32,496 nt of DNA, taken from NCBI GenBank assembly GCA_041547565.1, contig JBFEUI010000022.1, positions 1 to 32,496 of the forward strand, read 5' to 3'. Within the stretch, counting starts at the first letter, position 1. Each line of letters opens with the position of its first letter. Shown here in pieces: positions 23,742 through 31,137 of the stretch. Made by a program: the position numbers and the translations under genes. The DNA is from JBFEUI01 sp041547565 (lineage in GTDB: Bacteria > Pseudomonadota > Gammaproteobacteria > Thiohalomonadales > Thiohalomonadaceae). The notes under the pieces are model-generated. The model made no database searches. It saw only the letters and a program-made list of their open reading frames with translations, and was not told the DNA's origin.

Positions 23742-24119
23742 TCAGGCCCGGGGAGGGCGGTAAAGCGTAGAAGGAAAGCGGCTGGTGAGCTGTTCGATCG
23801 AGGGTAAGGTTACCACGTCGATGGCGGGAGCGAACGGGACGGCCATGGCACTTGTTAGTGTAGGCACGCAATTTGTGCACTGGCATGATGAGCAACTGTG
23901 GGTGTTGCAGCTATCGCTGTTTACGCGATGGTTGCATTCGCATTCTATAAATTTGGCTGATGAGACTGTTATATCACCCGCCTGAACTTCCACTGCCCGG
24001 GGAACCCGCACTGTGTGATTAGGTGGAACTGTCGTAGCCGCTATAGTGGCTGGGATTGTTGTTAACCCCAGTAACAGTGCGGCAATTACTGTCAACAGTT
24101 TTTCAGGCAATGTGAACAT
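23742..24119 (-). CDS. Secreted Cys-rich small protein, copper cassette
   Basis: This 125-residue protein has a signal peptide (LLTVIAALLLGLTTIPATIA, likely cut near residue 28). A short Thr/Val-rich region follows, then a cluster of seven Cys in 25 residues (positions 60, 62, 71, 76, 79, 81, 84) with His at 64 and 74. It ends in LYRPPRA, a tail of a kind seen in small proteins next to copper-resistance genes. Metal binding in the periplasm is inferred from the CxC, CxxC and His content. It is first in the copper cassette, 228 bases upstream of the Met-rich gene. No known family is recognised. The Shine-Dalgarno is weak, so the start could lie a little further in, but the signal peptide fits this start. 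Confidence 0.75.
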   Translation of the reverse strand: MFTLPEKLLTVIAALLLGLTTIPATIAATTVPPNHTVRVPRAVEVQAGDITVSSAKFIECECNHRVNSDSCNTHSCSSCQCTNCVPTLTSAMAVPFAPAIDVVTLPSIEQLTSRFPSTLYRPPRA

Positions 24120-24190
24120 GCGTGGCCATAATGCAGGGACATGTACTCTTTATTAGTCAGCCGTTAACGCCACAAGTTCAAAACAATTCG

Positions 24191-24203
24191 GACGTTTAAC
24201 GTC
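24191..24203 (-). promoter_or_regulatory. Small near-palindrome upstream of the copper cassette
   Basis: GACGTTTAACGTC is symmetrical except at its centre base. It lies in the 97-base gap between the FHA gene and the Cys-rich gene, about 72 bases ahead of that start codon. It could be an operator or the end structure of the FHA transcript. Confidence 0.3.
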
Positions 24204-24216
24204 ACAGATTAAAGGG

Positions 24217-24603
24217 CTATTTTTTGTCCTTGGTGTAGAACACACCGGGGATGAAGGTTTTCTTCAATACCCTGGTCTCATCCAGCGCAATCGCCTCGTT
24301 CTCAATGAATTTGAAGAAGGTCTGGCCGATGCGAATGATATCCTCATCCTCCAGTAGGTGGGCCTTGATCCGGTTGTGGTTGACGTAGGTGCCATTGGTG
24401 CTGTCCAGATCGCGCAGCACGTAATTGCTCAGGTTGTTGTCCTGTTCGCTTTGTATCTTCTCGATCAGGGCATGCTCGCGGCTGGCCAGTTCATCGTCAA
24501 TGCACAGGTCGCAACTCTCCTTGCGTCCGATATGAAACACCGGCTTGTCGAGGATGATCTTCACCCCGGGAACATTGTTCCTGTACTGAATGAGTGCGGG
24601 CAC
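24217..24603 (-). CDS. FHA-domain protein
   Basis: This 128-residue protein is almost entirely one forkhead-associated domain, which binds phosphothreonine peptides. The binding-loop residues are visible: R27 in IGR, S41-R42-H44 in SREH, and N70-G71 in DSTNGTYVN. A short C-terminal extension (VLKKTFIPGVFYTKDKK) follows. There is no membrane segment. It lies downstream of the MotA-like gene on the same strand (gap about 70 bases), so it probably shares a transcript and may read the phosphorylation state of a partner of that motor. No Ser/Thr kinase is in the window. Confidence 0.92.
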   Translation of the reverse strand: MPALIQYRNNVPGVKIILDKPVFHIGRKESCDLCIDDELASREHALIEKIQSEQDNNLSNYVLRDLDSTNGTYVNHNRIKAHLLEDEDIIRIGQTFFKFIENEAIALDETRVLKKTFIPGVFYTKDKK

Positions 24604-24674
24604 GGTTTTTCGTCCAGTTAGTCGTTTGTCTTCAGGGTGATTGTAATGAACGGTGTGCTTGAAGCAAAGTCATG

Positions 24675-25520
24675 CTATTCGGCTGTCGCCTCTGCCCGTT
24701 CCAGCTGCAGGTCCTTGAGTCGCCTGTAGTGCTCCCGTATCTCATCGAGTGACTTGTGCTGCATGTCGCGCACGGCAGGTGTGAGGAATGACTCAAGCTT
24801 GGTCTGCAGACGTAGCGTATTGTACTCCTGGGCAATAAGTGTGACGCCCTCGATGATCAGCTTGTGAATCAGCATCTCGTCCTGGGTCTTGGCATAGATG
24901 TTCTCTGCCATAGGGGTAAGGAAGAAGTTGGCCAGTACGATCCCGTACAGGGTCGAGGTCAGTGCGATGGGAATGGTGTGGATGATGACGCCGGTATCAC
25001 CGATGCCGGAGAGCATGCCGATAAGGCCGATGACGCTGCCGGTAACGCCGAATGCAGGTGCCAGGCGTGCCATGTGGCGAAAGGCGCGTTCATGCTTGAT
25101 ACGCCGCTGCTGGAAGAAATACATCTCGGTATAGAGTGAGTCACGTACATCCTCGATCTTGAAACCGTCCACCATCATGGTGAGGGCGCGGCGCAGGAAC
25201 AGCACGCTGGTGTGCTGCTCTTCATCCTCCAGCGCCAGCAGGCCGTCAAGACGCGAACGTAGCGAGAGGTCGAGCAGTGCATCGACGATCTCCTTGGCGG
25301 TGGGTGGGGGCGTGCGGTAGCTGTTGACGGCAACCATCAAGGATGAACGCAACTCCTCGCCCGGATAGCTCAGGAAGGCGGCCCCCAGCGTTCCGGTCAG
25401 TACCACGACGAGACCGACCAGGTTGAGCATCATGTGTGAGCCGTCGCTAAGCGCAAAGCTGCCGAAAAACAGCAGCGTAAAAATGGCGATGCCCGGCCAG
25501 AAATGTTTTTTACTGTTCAT
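24675..25520 (-). CDS. MotA-like proton-channel subunit
   Basis: This 281-residue inner-membrane protein of the MotA/TolQ/ExbB superfamily follows the MotA layout. It has two helices near the N terminus (about 8-25 and 31-52), a cytoplasmic loop of about 100 residues, then two helices at 154-173 and 183-204, with the conserved prolines P155 (APAFG) and P184 (TIPIAL). The C-terminal tail is cytoplasmic and about 75 residues long. It overlaps the MotB-like gene by 4 bases, so the pair is translationally coupled. No flagellar gene is present in the window; the pair could drive a flagellum encoded elsewhere or another peptidoglycan-anchored machine. Confidence 0.9.
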   Translation of the reverse strand: MNSKKHFWPGIAIFTLLFFGSFALSDGSHMMLNLVGLVVVLTGTLGAAFLSYPGEELRSSLMVAVNSYRTPPPTAKEIVDALLDLSLRSRLDGLLALEDEEQHTSVLFLRRALTMMVDGFKIEDVRDSLYTEMYFFQQRRIKHERAFRHMARLAPAFGVTGSVIGLIGMLSGIGDTGVIIHTIPIALTSTLYGIVLANFFLTPMAENIYAKTQDEMLIHKLIIEGVTLIAQEYNTLRLQTKLESFLTPAVRDMQHKSLDEIREHYRRLKDLQLERAEATAE

Positions 25521-26449
25521 GGTTGGTACTCGTTGCGTGTGATGATGATCTCTACCCGGCGGTTTTTAGCCTTGTTTTCCAGTGAGGTGTTGGGTGCCAC
25601 CGGCCGGTAAAGCGAGTGTCCGATGACCGTAAAACGACCCGGGTCAAGGCGTCCGGTCCTGATCAGGTAGCGGGCGACACGGGTGGCCCGTACGGCGGAA
25701 AGCTCCCAGTTGGTGGGGAACTCGGGGGTGCTGATGGGAAAGTTGTCGGTGTGGCCGACGACCTGTATTTCATAGTTGTTGCGGGCGATGATTGCCGCCA
25801 ACCGGTCAAGAAAATCGATGGCGTCAGGTTTAAGCTCGGCCTTGCCGAGGTCAAACAGCAAAGGCCCCCTGACGCTGACCTTTATGGCCTGCTTGTCGGT
25901 GAGCATGACATCGATGTTTTCAAGGTTTGCATCGGCGACAAGCTGCGTACTCAACTGCAGGATCTCTTCGAGCGGCATAGGCAGGTCGGCCAGTTCCGCT
26001 GGCGTCAGTTCACCGGTTAGGGTTTTCTCGGCCTCTTTCACGGGCTCGGTTCTTACCTCCTGGGCCTCACCCTGTTCTTCACGGAACAGTTCCTGCACGT
26101 CGCGCTCGGTCAGTTGCATGGCAAAAAGCACGGCAAACATGACGAACATCACCATCATGATATCCGACCAGGGGACCGACCAGTGGGCAGAAAGGCCGTA
26201 ACTGCTGCCCTCCTGGGACACACGGCTGCGGATACCCGAGAGCGGAAACATCTGTGCCGCGTCCGCGTGCAGTGGTGGCGGGTGAATACCGAGTGGCTTG
26301 CCCCCCTGGTTGCTGCCAGCAGTTGGGGGCTGGGCTGGCTCAGCCGCGGGCGATCCCGACACGGCAGCGCTGGGGCGGGTATTGGCTGCCTGTGTCTTGC
26401 CGGTTGCTGCTTTTTTTTCGGGTTGTCTCTCAGCCATGTGTTGCGTCAT
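25517..26449 (-). CDS. MotB-like stator protein with long Pro/Ala-rich N terminus
   Basis: In this 310-residue protein, residues 1-90 are an Ala/Pro/Gln-rich cytoplasmic extension, much longer than the 25-50 residues usual for MotB. One membrane helix follows (about 97-113), with D96 in the PWSDIMMV motif as the expected proton-carrying Asp. The periplasmic linker is charged. The OmpA/MotB peptidoglycan-binding domain follows (VGHTDN 231-236, NWELSAVRA 247-255, NRRVEI 296-301). It is the upstream partner of the MotA-like gene (4-base overlap). The promoter should lie in the gap shared with deaD. Flagellar stator or other motor use cannot be decided here. Confidence 0.9.
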   Translation of the reverse strand: MTQHMAERQPEKKAATGKTQAANTRPSAAVSGSPAAEPAQPPTAGSNQGGKPLGIHPPPLHADAAQMFPLSGIRSRVSQEGSSYGLSAHWSVPWSDIMMVMFVMFAVLFAMQLTERDVQELFREEQGEAQEVRTEPVKEAEKTLTGELTPAELADLPMPLEEILQLSTQLVADANLENIDVMLTDKQAIKVSVRGPLLFDLGKAELKPDAIDFLDRLAAIIARNNYEIQVVGHTDNFPISTPEFPTNWELSAVRATRVARYLIRTGRLDPGRFTVIGHSLYRPVAPNTSLENKAKNRRVEIIITRNEYQP

Positions 26450-26760
26450 TCATCGGTTTTGTCAAAATATACCAGCCACCCCGAGTGGTGTAATGGTTAT
26501 GTCGGCTATTTTGCCCAAATACTTGAAAATAGAGTGAGAAATGCCGACCTCTGCGCTCCGCTGTCATCACCCCCTGTGTGGCCGTGCTGGCAAGGCATAG
26601 GAACAGCGCATATCGGCGTGTTTCGGGCTGCCTGCATCGAAAAAGTCGCAAATATTTCGGGCTATTGGCCGGGGATTGGCGTACAATAGCGCCAATTTAC
26701 TCCCACCCGCCCGGCACTGATCCCAATCACACCGCCGGCTTGCAGTCCCGAGACCCGTTC
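26450..26760. other. Divergent intergenic region, motor operon / deaD
   Basis: These 311 bases contain no convincing gene; the deaD frame stays open through part of it, but family homology starts at 26761. It holds the inverted repeat around a -10-like box described at 26675-26696. No clear promoter for the MotB-like gene is visible. Confidence 0.55.
26675..26696 (+). promoter_or_regulatory. Inverted repeat enclosing a -10-like box ahead of deaD
   Basis: ATTGGCG (26675-26681) and CGCCAAT (26690-26696) are perfect arms around TACAATAG, which contains a -10-like TACAAT (26682-26687). No good -35 is found. The site would place the transcript start near 26694, about 65 bases ahead of the deaD start codon. 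A repressor bound here would block the promoter. Confidence 0.45.
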
Positions 26761-28482
26761 ATGTCCAAAGAAACCGTACCCAGTTTTGCGCAATTGGCGC
26801 TCTCCCCGTCCATTTTGAAAAGTATCGATGAGGTGGGCTATGAGACCCCCTCGCCGATACAGGCTGAAAGTATCCCGCCACTGCTGGCAGGGCGCGATCT
26901 GCTCGGGCAGGCGCAGACCGGTACTGGCAAGACGGCCGCCTTCGCCCTGCCGCTGCTCAGCCGTCTGAACCTGTCGCTCAAACGACCGCAGTTGCTGGTG
27001 CTCACACCGACGCGCGAGTTGGCGATACAGGTGGCCGAGGCGATGCAGACCTATGCGCGCCACATGAAGGATTTCCACATCCTGCCGGTATATGGCGGAC
27101 AGCCGATGGGCGCGCAGCTGCGCCAGCTGCAGCGCGGCGTGCAGGTGGTGGTCGGCACACCGGGGCGGGTGATGGATCACCTGCGGCGCAAGACGCTGCT
27201 GCTCGACGACCTGAGCGCCGTGGTGCTGGATGAGGCCGATGAGATGCTGCGCATGGGTTTTATCGAGGATGTGGAGTGGATCCTGGAGCATACGCCGGAG
27301 CAGCGCCAGGTCGCACTTTTCTCCGCTACCATGCCCAAGCCGATCGAACGCATTGCCCGGCGCTACCTGAACGACCCGGTCGAGGTGCGCATCAAGGCAA
27401 AGACCAGTACCGTGGAGACCATTACCCAGCGTTACTGGCAGGTCAGCGGGGTGCACAAGCTTGATGCCCTGACCCGCATCCTGGAGGTCGAGGCGTTCGA
27501 TGCGATGATCGTCTTCGTGCGCACCAAGACCGCCACTGTCGAGCTGGCGGAGAAGCTGGAGGCGCGGGGCTATGCCAGTGCCGCGCTGAATGGCGACATG
27601 AACCAGCAAACCCGTGAACAGACGGTGGACCGTCTCAAAAAGGGGAAACTCGATATCGTGGTTGCCACCGATGTGGCCGCACGTGGACTGGATGTGGAGC
27701 GCATCAGCCACGTGGTCAACTACGACATCCCCTATGACACGGAGGCCTATGTTCACCGCATTGGCCGTACCGGGCGGGCTGGGCGCAAGGGCGAGGCGAT
27801 TTTGTTCGTTTCGCCGCGTGAAAAACGCATGTTGCGCGCCATCGAGAAGGCCACGCGCCAGCCGATTGAGCAGATGAATCTGCCCAGCCGGGCCGATGTG
27901 GCCGGCAAGCGTATTGAACGATTTAAGCAGATGATTACCGATACGCTGGAGGCGCAAGAGCTGGCCTTCTATGAGGAGGTGATTGACGGTTACCAGGCCG
28001 AGCATGATATCGGGATGAGTGAGATTGCCGCGGCGCTGGCCTTTTTGGTGCAGCGTGACAAACCACTGGTGGTAAAGGAAAAGGCACCGCAGGAAAAAGT
28101 GCCGCAGCGTGAACAGGAGAAAAGGCCGCGGCGCGAGTCCCGGCCCGATGAAGGGATGGAGCGCTACCGCATCGAGGTGGGCCGCGAGCACGGTGTGGAA
28201 CCAAAACACATCGTCGGCGCCATTGCCAACGAAGCGGATCTGGAGAGCCGCTACATCGGCCACATCAGGATCAATGATACCTTCAGCACCGTGGACCTGC
28301 CCGGGGGTATGCCCAAAGAGATGTTCCTGCACCTGAAAAAGGTATGGGTGTGTGGTCAGCAGCTAAGAATCAGTCTGTTGCGTGATGCGGAAAAGGGAAA
28401 AAAGCCAAAGGCGAAACGGAAAATGCCAAAGGCGAAAGGAAAAGCGACCACCGCGAAAAGAAAAAAGGACAGGAAAAAATAG
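26761..28482 (+). CDS. deaD: DEAD-box RNA helicase DeaD/CsdA
   Basis: This 573-residue helicase acts in 50S ribosome assembly and mRNA decay at low temperature. Its motifs are AQTGTGKT (51-58), PTREL, DEAD (157-160), SAT (188-190), ATDVAARGLD and HRIGRTGRAG. A DbpA-type RNA-binding domain lies at about 460-535 (RYRIEVGREHGVEPKHIVGA, then ISLLRD). A Lys-rich tail ends the protein. I start at MSKETVPSF (26761), where family homology begins; the frame is open to 26578, but the extra residues span the promoter-like site. It is divergent from the motor genes. It is the second DEAD-box helicase in the window, with RhlE at 5.2 kb. Confidence 0.93.
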   Translation: MSKETVPSFAQLALSPSILKSIDEVGYETPSPIQAESIPPLLAGRDLLGQAQTGTGKTAAFALPLLSRLNLSLKRPQLLVLTPTRELAIQVAEAMQTYARHMKDFHILPVYGGQPMGAQLRQLQRGVQVVVGTPGRVMDHLRRKTLLLDDLSAVVLDEADEMLRMGFIEDVEWILEHTPEQRQVALFSATMPKPIERIARRYLNDPVEVRIKAKTSTVETITQRYWQVSGVHKLDALTRILEVEAFDAMIVFVRTKTATVELAEKLEARGYASAALNGDMNQQTREQTVDRLKKGKLDIVVATDVAARGLDVERISHVVNYDIPYDTEAYVHRIGRTGRAGRKGEAILFVSPREKRMLRAIEKATRQPIEQMNLPSRADVAGKRIERFKQMITDTLEAQELAFYEEVIDGYQAEHDIGMSEIAAALAFLVQRDKPLVVKEKAPQEKVPQREQEKRPRRESRPDEGMERYRIEVGREHGVEPKHIVGAIANEADLESRYIGHIRINDTFSTVDLPGGMPKEMFLHLKKVWVCGQQLRISLLRDAEKGKKPKAKRKMPKAKGKATTAKRKKDRKK

Positions 28483-28511
28483 AGCCACCCGCTATCGGTT
28501 TGACGGTATTG

Positions 28512-29138
28512 TTACAGCGAACTTTCCTCTTCAATAAATTCAACCTTTCCCGTCTCCAGATCATATTCTGCGCCGATGATCATGAGCCCCTCGTTCTCGA
28601 CCAGCTGCTCCAGCGTTTGTGAGCCGTGGCGCAAATGATTCACCGAGGCAATGACATTGGCACGAATAGCCAATCTGATGAGCTCGTCCTTGTCATGCCA
28701 AATCTCAGTGGGTCTGAACGGTTCGACCGCCGGGCGGATACGATCGACGATGGACTTGATGTTGAGCGATTGCTCACCGGTTGGACGCTGCATTTCATCT
28801 ACGGTGGCGCACACCGCCCCGCATTGCGTGTGCCCCATGACCACTACCAGCCTTGTCTTGAACTGCTCGGCGGCAAACTCGACGCTCCCGATCTGCGAGG
28901 GAGCGACGATGTTGCCGGCGACCCTGATCACGAACAGATCGCCCAGTCCCTGATCGAAGATGATCTCGGCAGGTACCCGCGAGTCGGAGCAGCCGAGGAT
29001 AATGGCGAAGGGCGCCTGACCGCTGATGTACTGGTCACGCCGGGTGTGACTGAGCATTGCATCGACGCTGCGCACGCCTGAAACGAAACGCTGATTACCC
29101 TCGCGCAGCCTGTTTAATGCTTCTGATGCTGATACCAT
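28512..29138 (-). CDS. Beta-class carbonic anhydrase
   Basis: This 208-residue zinc enzyme interconverts CO2 and bicarbonate. The zinc ligands are C50 (in CSDSR), H103 and C106 (in HTQCGAV); D52 and R54 form the Asp-Arg pair. The typical RVAGN motif is present near 72-76. There is no signal peptide, so it is cytoplasmic. The length is normal for the class. It may supply bicarbonate for carboxylations; the neighbouring purK itself uses bicarbonate, and a CbbR-like regulator is 2 kb away, which would fit a CO2-fixing cell. It is convergent with deaD and is downstream of purK on the same strand with a 124-base gap. Confidence 0.93.
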   Translation of the reverse strand: MVSASEALNRLREGNQRFVSGVRSVDAMLSHTRRDQYISGQAPFAIILGCSDSRVPAEIIFDQGLGDLFVIRVAGNIVAPSQIGSVEFAAEQFKTRLVVVMGHTQCGAVCATVDEMQRPTGEQSLNIKSIVDRIRPAVEPFRPTEIWHDKDELIRLAIRANVIASVNHLRHGSQTLEQLVENEGLMIIGAEYDLETGKVEFIEEESSL

Positions 29139-29262
29139 TTCTGTCTATTCTCAATCTTGATTTACGTCACAGTGTGAGTCGCCGGCGCCAACCCACTCTA
29201 ACCCTTGGCGGCCGGGTATTCTACAGATCGCTCCCTGCTGCCGCCACCTGACTCCCGTTTTG

Positions 29263-30330
29263 TCACGGGGTCATTCTGGTTGTCTCTTGCGTGTCCAGTT
29301 GGACGGCAGAGCAGAGGGTGGCATGGCCGACCTTTCTGCCCGGCATCGGTTTTTTATTGTAGTGGTGCAGGTGTACCCCCTGCATGGAAAGGATGTTTGA
29401 CACGTCCGGTATGTCACCGATGAAGTTGATCATTCTGGCATAGCCCGTCGCGGCGGTACTGCCGAGCGGCAACCGCGTTATCGCGCGAATATGATTTTCG
29501 AATTGACTGGTGACCGCGCCCTCTATGGTCCAGTGGCCGGAGTTATGCACGCGAGGGGCCATTTCATTGGCCAGAAGCCTGTCGCCTGTATCAAAGAGCT
29601 CAAGCGCCATCACGCCCACGTAGTCCAGGCTCTCCATGAGGCGCATGGCATATTCTTCAGCCGTGGCTTGCATGTGGTCGGCGGGAAGGCTGTGTGCGCT
29701 GTGCAGGATGCCGTCTTTGTGGTGATTCTCCGAGAGGGGATAGTAGCGTATCTCACCGTCATGGTTACGTACGCTGATAATGGAAATCTCGCGCTGGAAA
29801 CTGGCAAATCCTTCAAGAAGGAGCGGCACACCGCCAAGCGTATTCCACGCTTCGGACAGATCGTGACTGCTGCGCAGCACATACTGGCCCTTGCCATCGT
29901 AGCCCAGGGTGCGAGTTTTTAGAATCGCAGGGAGACCGATGGTGTCCACCGCCTGCTGTAGCTCCTCAAGGGAGTCAACCGTAGCAAAGGGGACGGTGGG
30001 GATCCCCAGCTGCTGGAACAGGCGCTTTTCATTTAACCGATCGCGGGCGGTAGCGAGGGCCTGTTCCGAAGGGAAAACATCAATCCTTTGCGCAAGGCTG
30101 GCAATGGCCGATGCCGGTACGTTTTCAAATTCATAGGTGACCACATCGGCCCTCGCGGCCAAATAATCCAGCAGTCCCTCATCGTCATAATCGCCACACA
30201 GGTGTTCACCCAGCGGTGCGGCACAGGCATCTTCGGCAGGATCAAGAAAAATAAAACGCATGCCGAGCGGTATCCCCGCCAGGGCCATCATCCTGGCCAG
30301 TTGGCCACCACCAACGATACCGACAATCAT
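29263..30330 (-). CDS. purK: N5-carboxyaminoimidazole ribonucleotide synthase
   Basis: This 355-residue ATP-grasp enzyme carboxylates aminoimidazole ribonucleotide with bicarbonate and ATP in purine synthesis. It opens with the Rossmann-like GIVGGGQLARMM. The ATP-grasp core shows KTRTLGYDGKGQ and the later NEMAPRVHNSGHWTIEGA motif, which is diagnostic for PurK. Its start overlaps the purE stop by 4 bases, giving coupled translation. Length is normal. Confidence 0.96.
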   Translation of the reverse strand: MIVGIVGGGQLARMMALAGIPLGMRFIFLDPAEDACAAPLGEHLCGDYDDEGLLDYLAARADVVTYEFENVPASAIASLAQRIDVFPSEQALATARDRLNEKRLFQQLGIPTVPFATVDSLEELQQAVDTIGLPAILKTRTLGYDGKGQYVLRSSHDLSEAWNTLGGVPLLLEGFASFQREISIISVRNHDGEIRYYPLSENHHKDGILHSAHSLPADHMQATAEEYAMRLMESLDYVGVMALELFDTGDRLLANEMAPRVHNSGHWTIEGAVTSQFENHIRAITRLPLGSTAATGYARMINFIGDIPDVSNILSMQGVHLHHYNKKPMPGRKVGHATLCSAVQLDTQETTRMTP

Positions 30331-30839
30331 GCCTGTACCCTCGGGTCCGGATTGGCCAGTACGGTCTCGGTCTGTTTTCTGCGAAACTCGTTTAATGCCT
30401 GACGTACGTTCTTATCGTGATTGGCCACAATGCCGGCTGCCAGCAACGCGGCATTCACAGCGCCGGCACGCCCTATGGCAAGAGTGCCGACGGGGACGCC
30501 GGCAGGCATCTGTACGATGGAGAGCAGGGAGTCCATTCCATTCAGCGCCTTCGATTGCACCGGTACGCCGAGTACCGGCACTGCTGTTTTCGCCGCCACC
30601 ATGCCGGGAAGGTGGGCGGCTCCCCCGGCCCCGGCAATGATGACCTGCAGGCCCCTTTCTGCGGCGCTCTGGGCATAGCCGAAAAGTTTGTCTGGGGTAC
30701 GGTGTGCCGAGACCACCTCGACCTCGTGCGCCACTCCGAGCCCCTCCAGGGTCTCGGCGGCATGGCGCATTGTCTCCCAGTCAGAGGATGAGCCCATGAT
30801 GACGCCCACCCTGGGTGAACAATCGCTATCAGTGTTCAT
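30327..30839 (-). CDS. purE: N5-carboxyaminoimidazole ribonucleotide mutase
   Basis: This 170-residue class I PurE moves the carboxyl group from N5 to C4 of the imidazole ring, following PurK. VGVIMGSSSDWETM, the SAHRTPDK motif and AGAGGAAHLPGM are all present. The ATG at 30839 gives the normal length; the frame is open to 30992, but the extra 51 residues are not protein-like. An AAGG lies about 10 bases ahead of the start. It is the first gene of the purEK operon, divergent from the LysR-type gene. Confidence 0.96.
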   Translation of the reverse strand: MNTDSDCSPRVGVIMGSSSDWETMRHAAETLEGLGVAHEVEVVSAHRTPDKLFGYAQSAAERGLQVIIAGAGGAAHLPGMVAAKTAVPVLGVPVQSKALNGMDSLLSIVQMPAGVPVGTLAIGRAGAVNAALLAAGIVANHDKNVRQALNEFRRKQTETVLANPDPRVQA

Positions 30840-31137
30840 AATACGATGCCTTAAGTACTCAATGATTACAGTGTGAGTGTGTGGCGCTATGCGCGCTTTT
30901 GGCTGGGTATATTGTTTTGGGTGTGTGTTACACACCCTTCCACCGCCCGGTAGTCGATACTGATGCGCTCGCCACAACCGTGTGCATGGCACACTCCTGA
31001 ACGGTCAAGCGCCCACACGGGTGAGTGCCACAATACGGGAGGGCGCGCGTGGTGAATCGGAGTGCTACTTTACGTGGATATATAAATTAAGTTAATTTAA
31101 ACATACAAAACGTAATGTTTTATATTAGTATAATGAT
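30840..31137. promoter_or_regulatory. Divergent control region, purEK / CbbR-like gene
   Basis: These 298 bases contain no gene. A perfect inverted repeat GGGTGTGT-GTT-ACACACCC lies at 30919-30937. Near the LysR-type gene there is an AT-rich part with TTA-N8-TAA (31087-31100), the general form of a CbbR/LysR half-site pair, and AAAAC-N5-GTTTT (31107-31121). No PurR-like ACGCAAACGTTTGCGT box is seen ahead of purE. Confidence 0.45.
31129..31134 (+). promoter_or_regulatory. Perfect -10 box directly ahead of the LysR-type start codon
   Basis: TATAAT ends four bases before the ATG at 31138. If it were used, transcription would start at or within the first codon, giving a leaderless message; no Shine-Dalgarno is visible for this gene. 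There is no good -35 at 17 bases, so this may also be chance in AT-rich DNA. Confidence 0.35.

Noticed and set aside
26475..26510. tRNA-like string (gagtggtgtaatggttatg) upstream of deaD
   Set aside because: It resembles a D-arm box, but no acceptor stem, anticodon arm or T-arm can be built around it.
26662..28332. 556-codon minus-strand open frame
   Set aside because: Antisense to deaD, whose helicase motifs are complete; the antisense translation has no recognisable domain.
24217..28482. MotA, MotB and a helicase together as a Zorya-type defence system
   Set aside because: The MotA-like protein lacks the long ZorA tail, the helicase is a housekeeping DeaD with a DbpA RNA-binding domain on the opposite strand, and no ZorC/ZorE gene is present.
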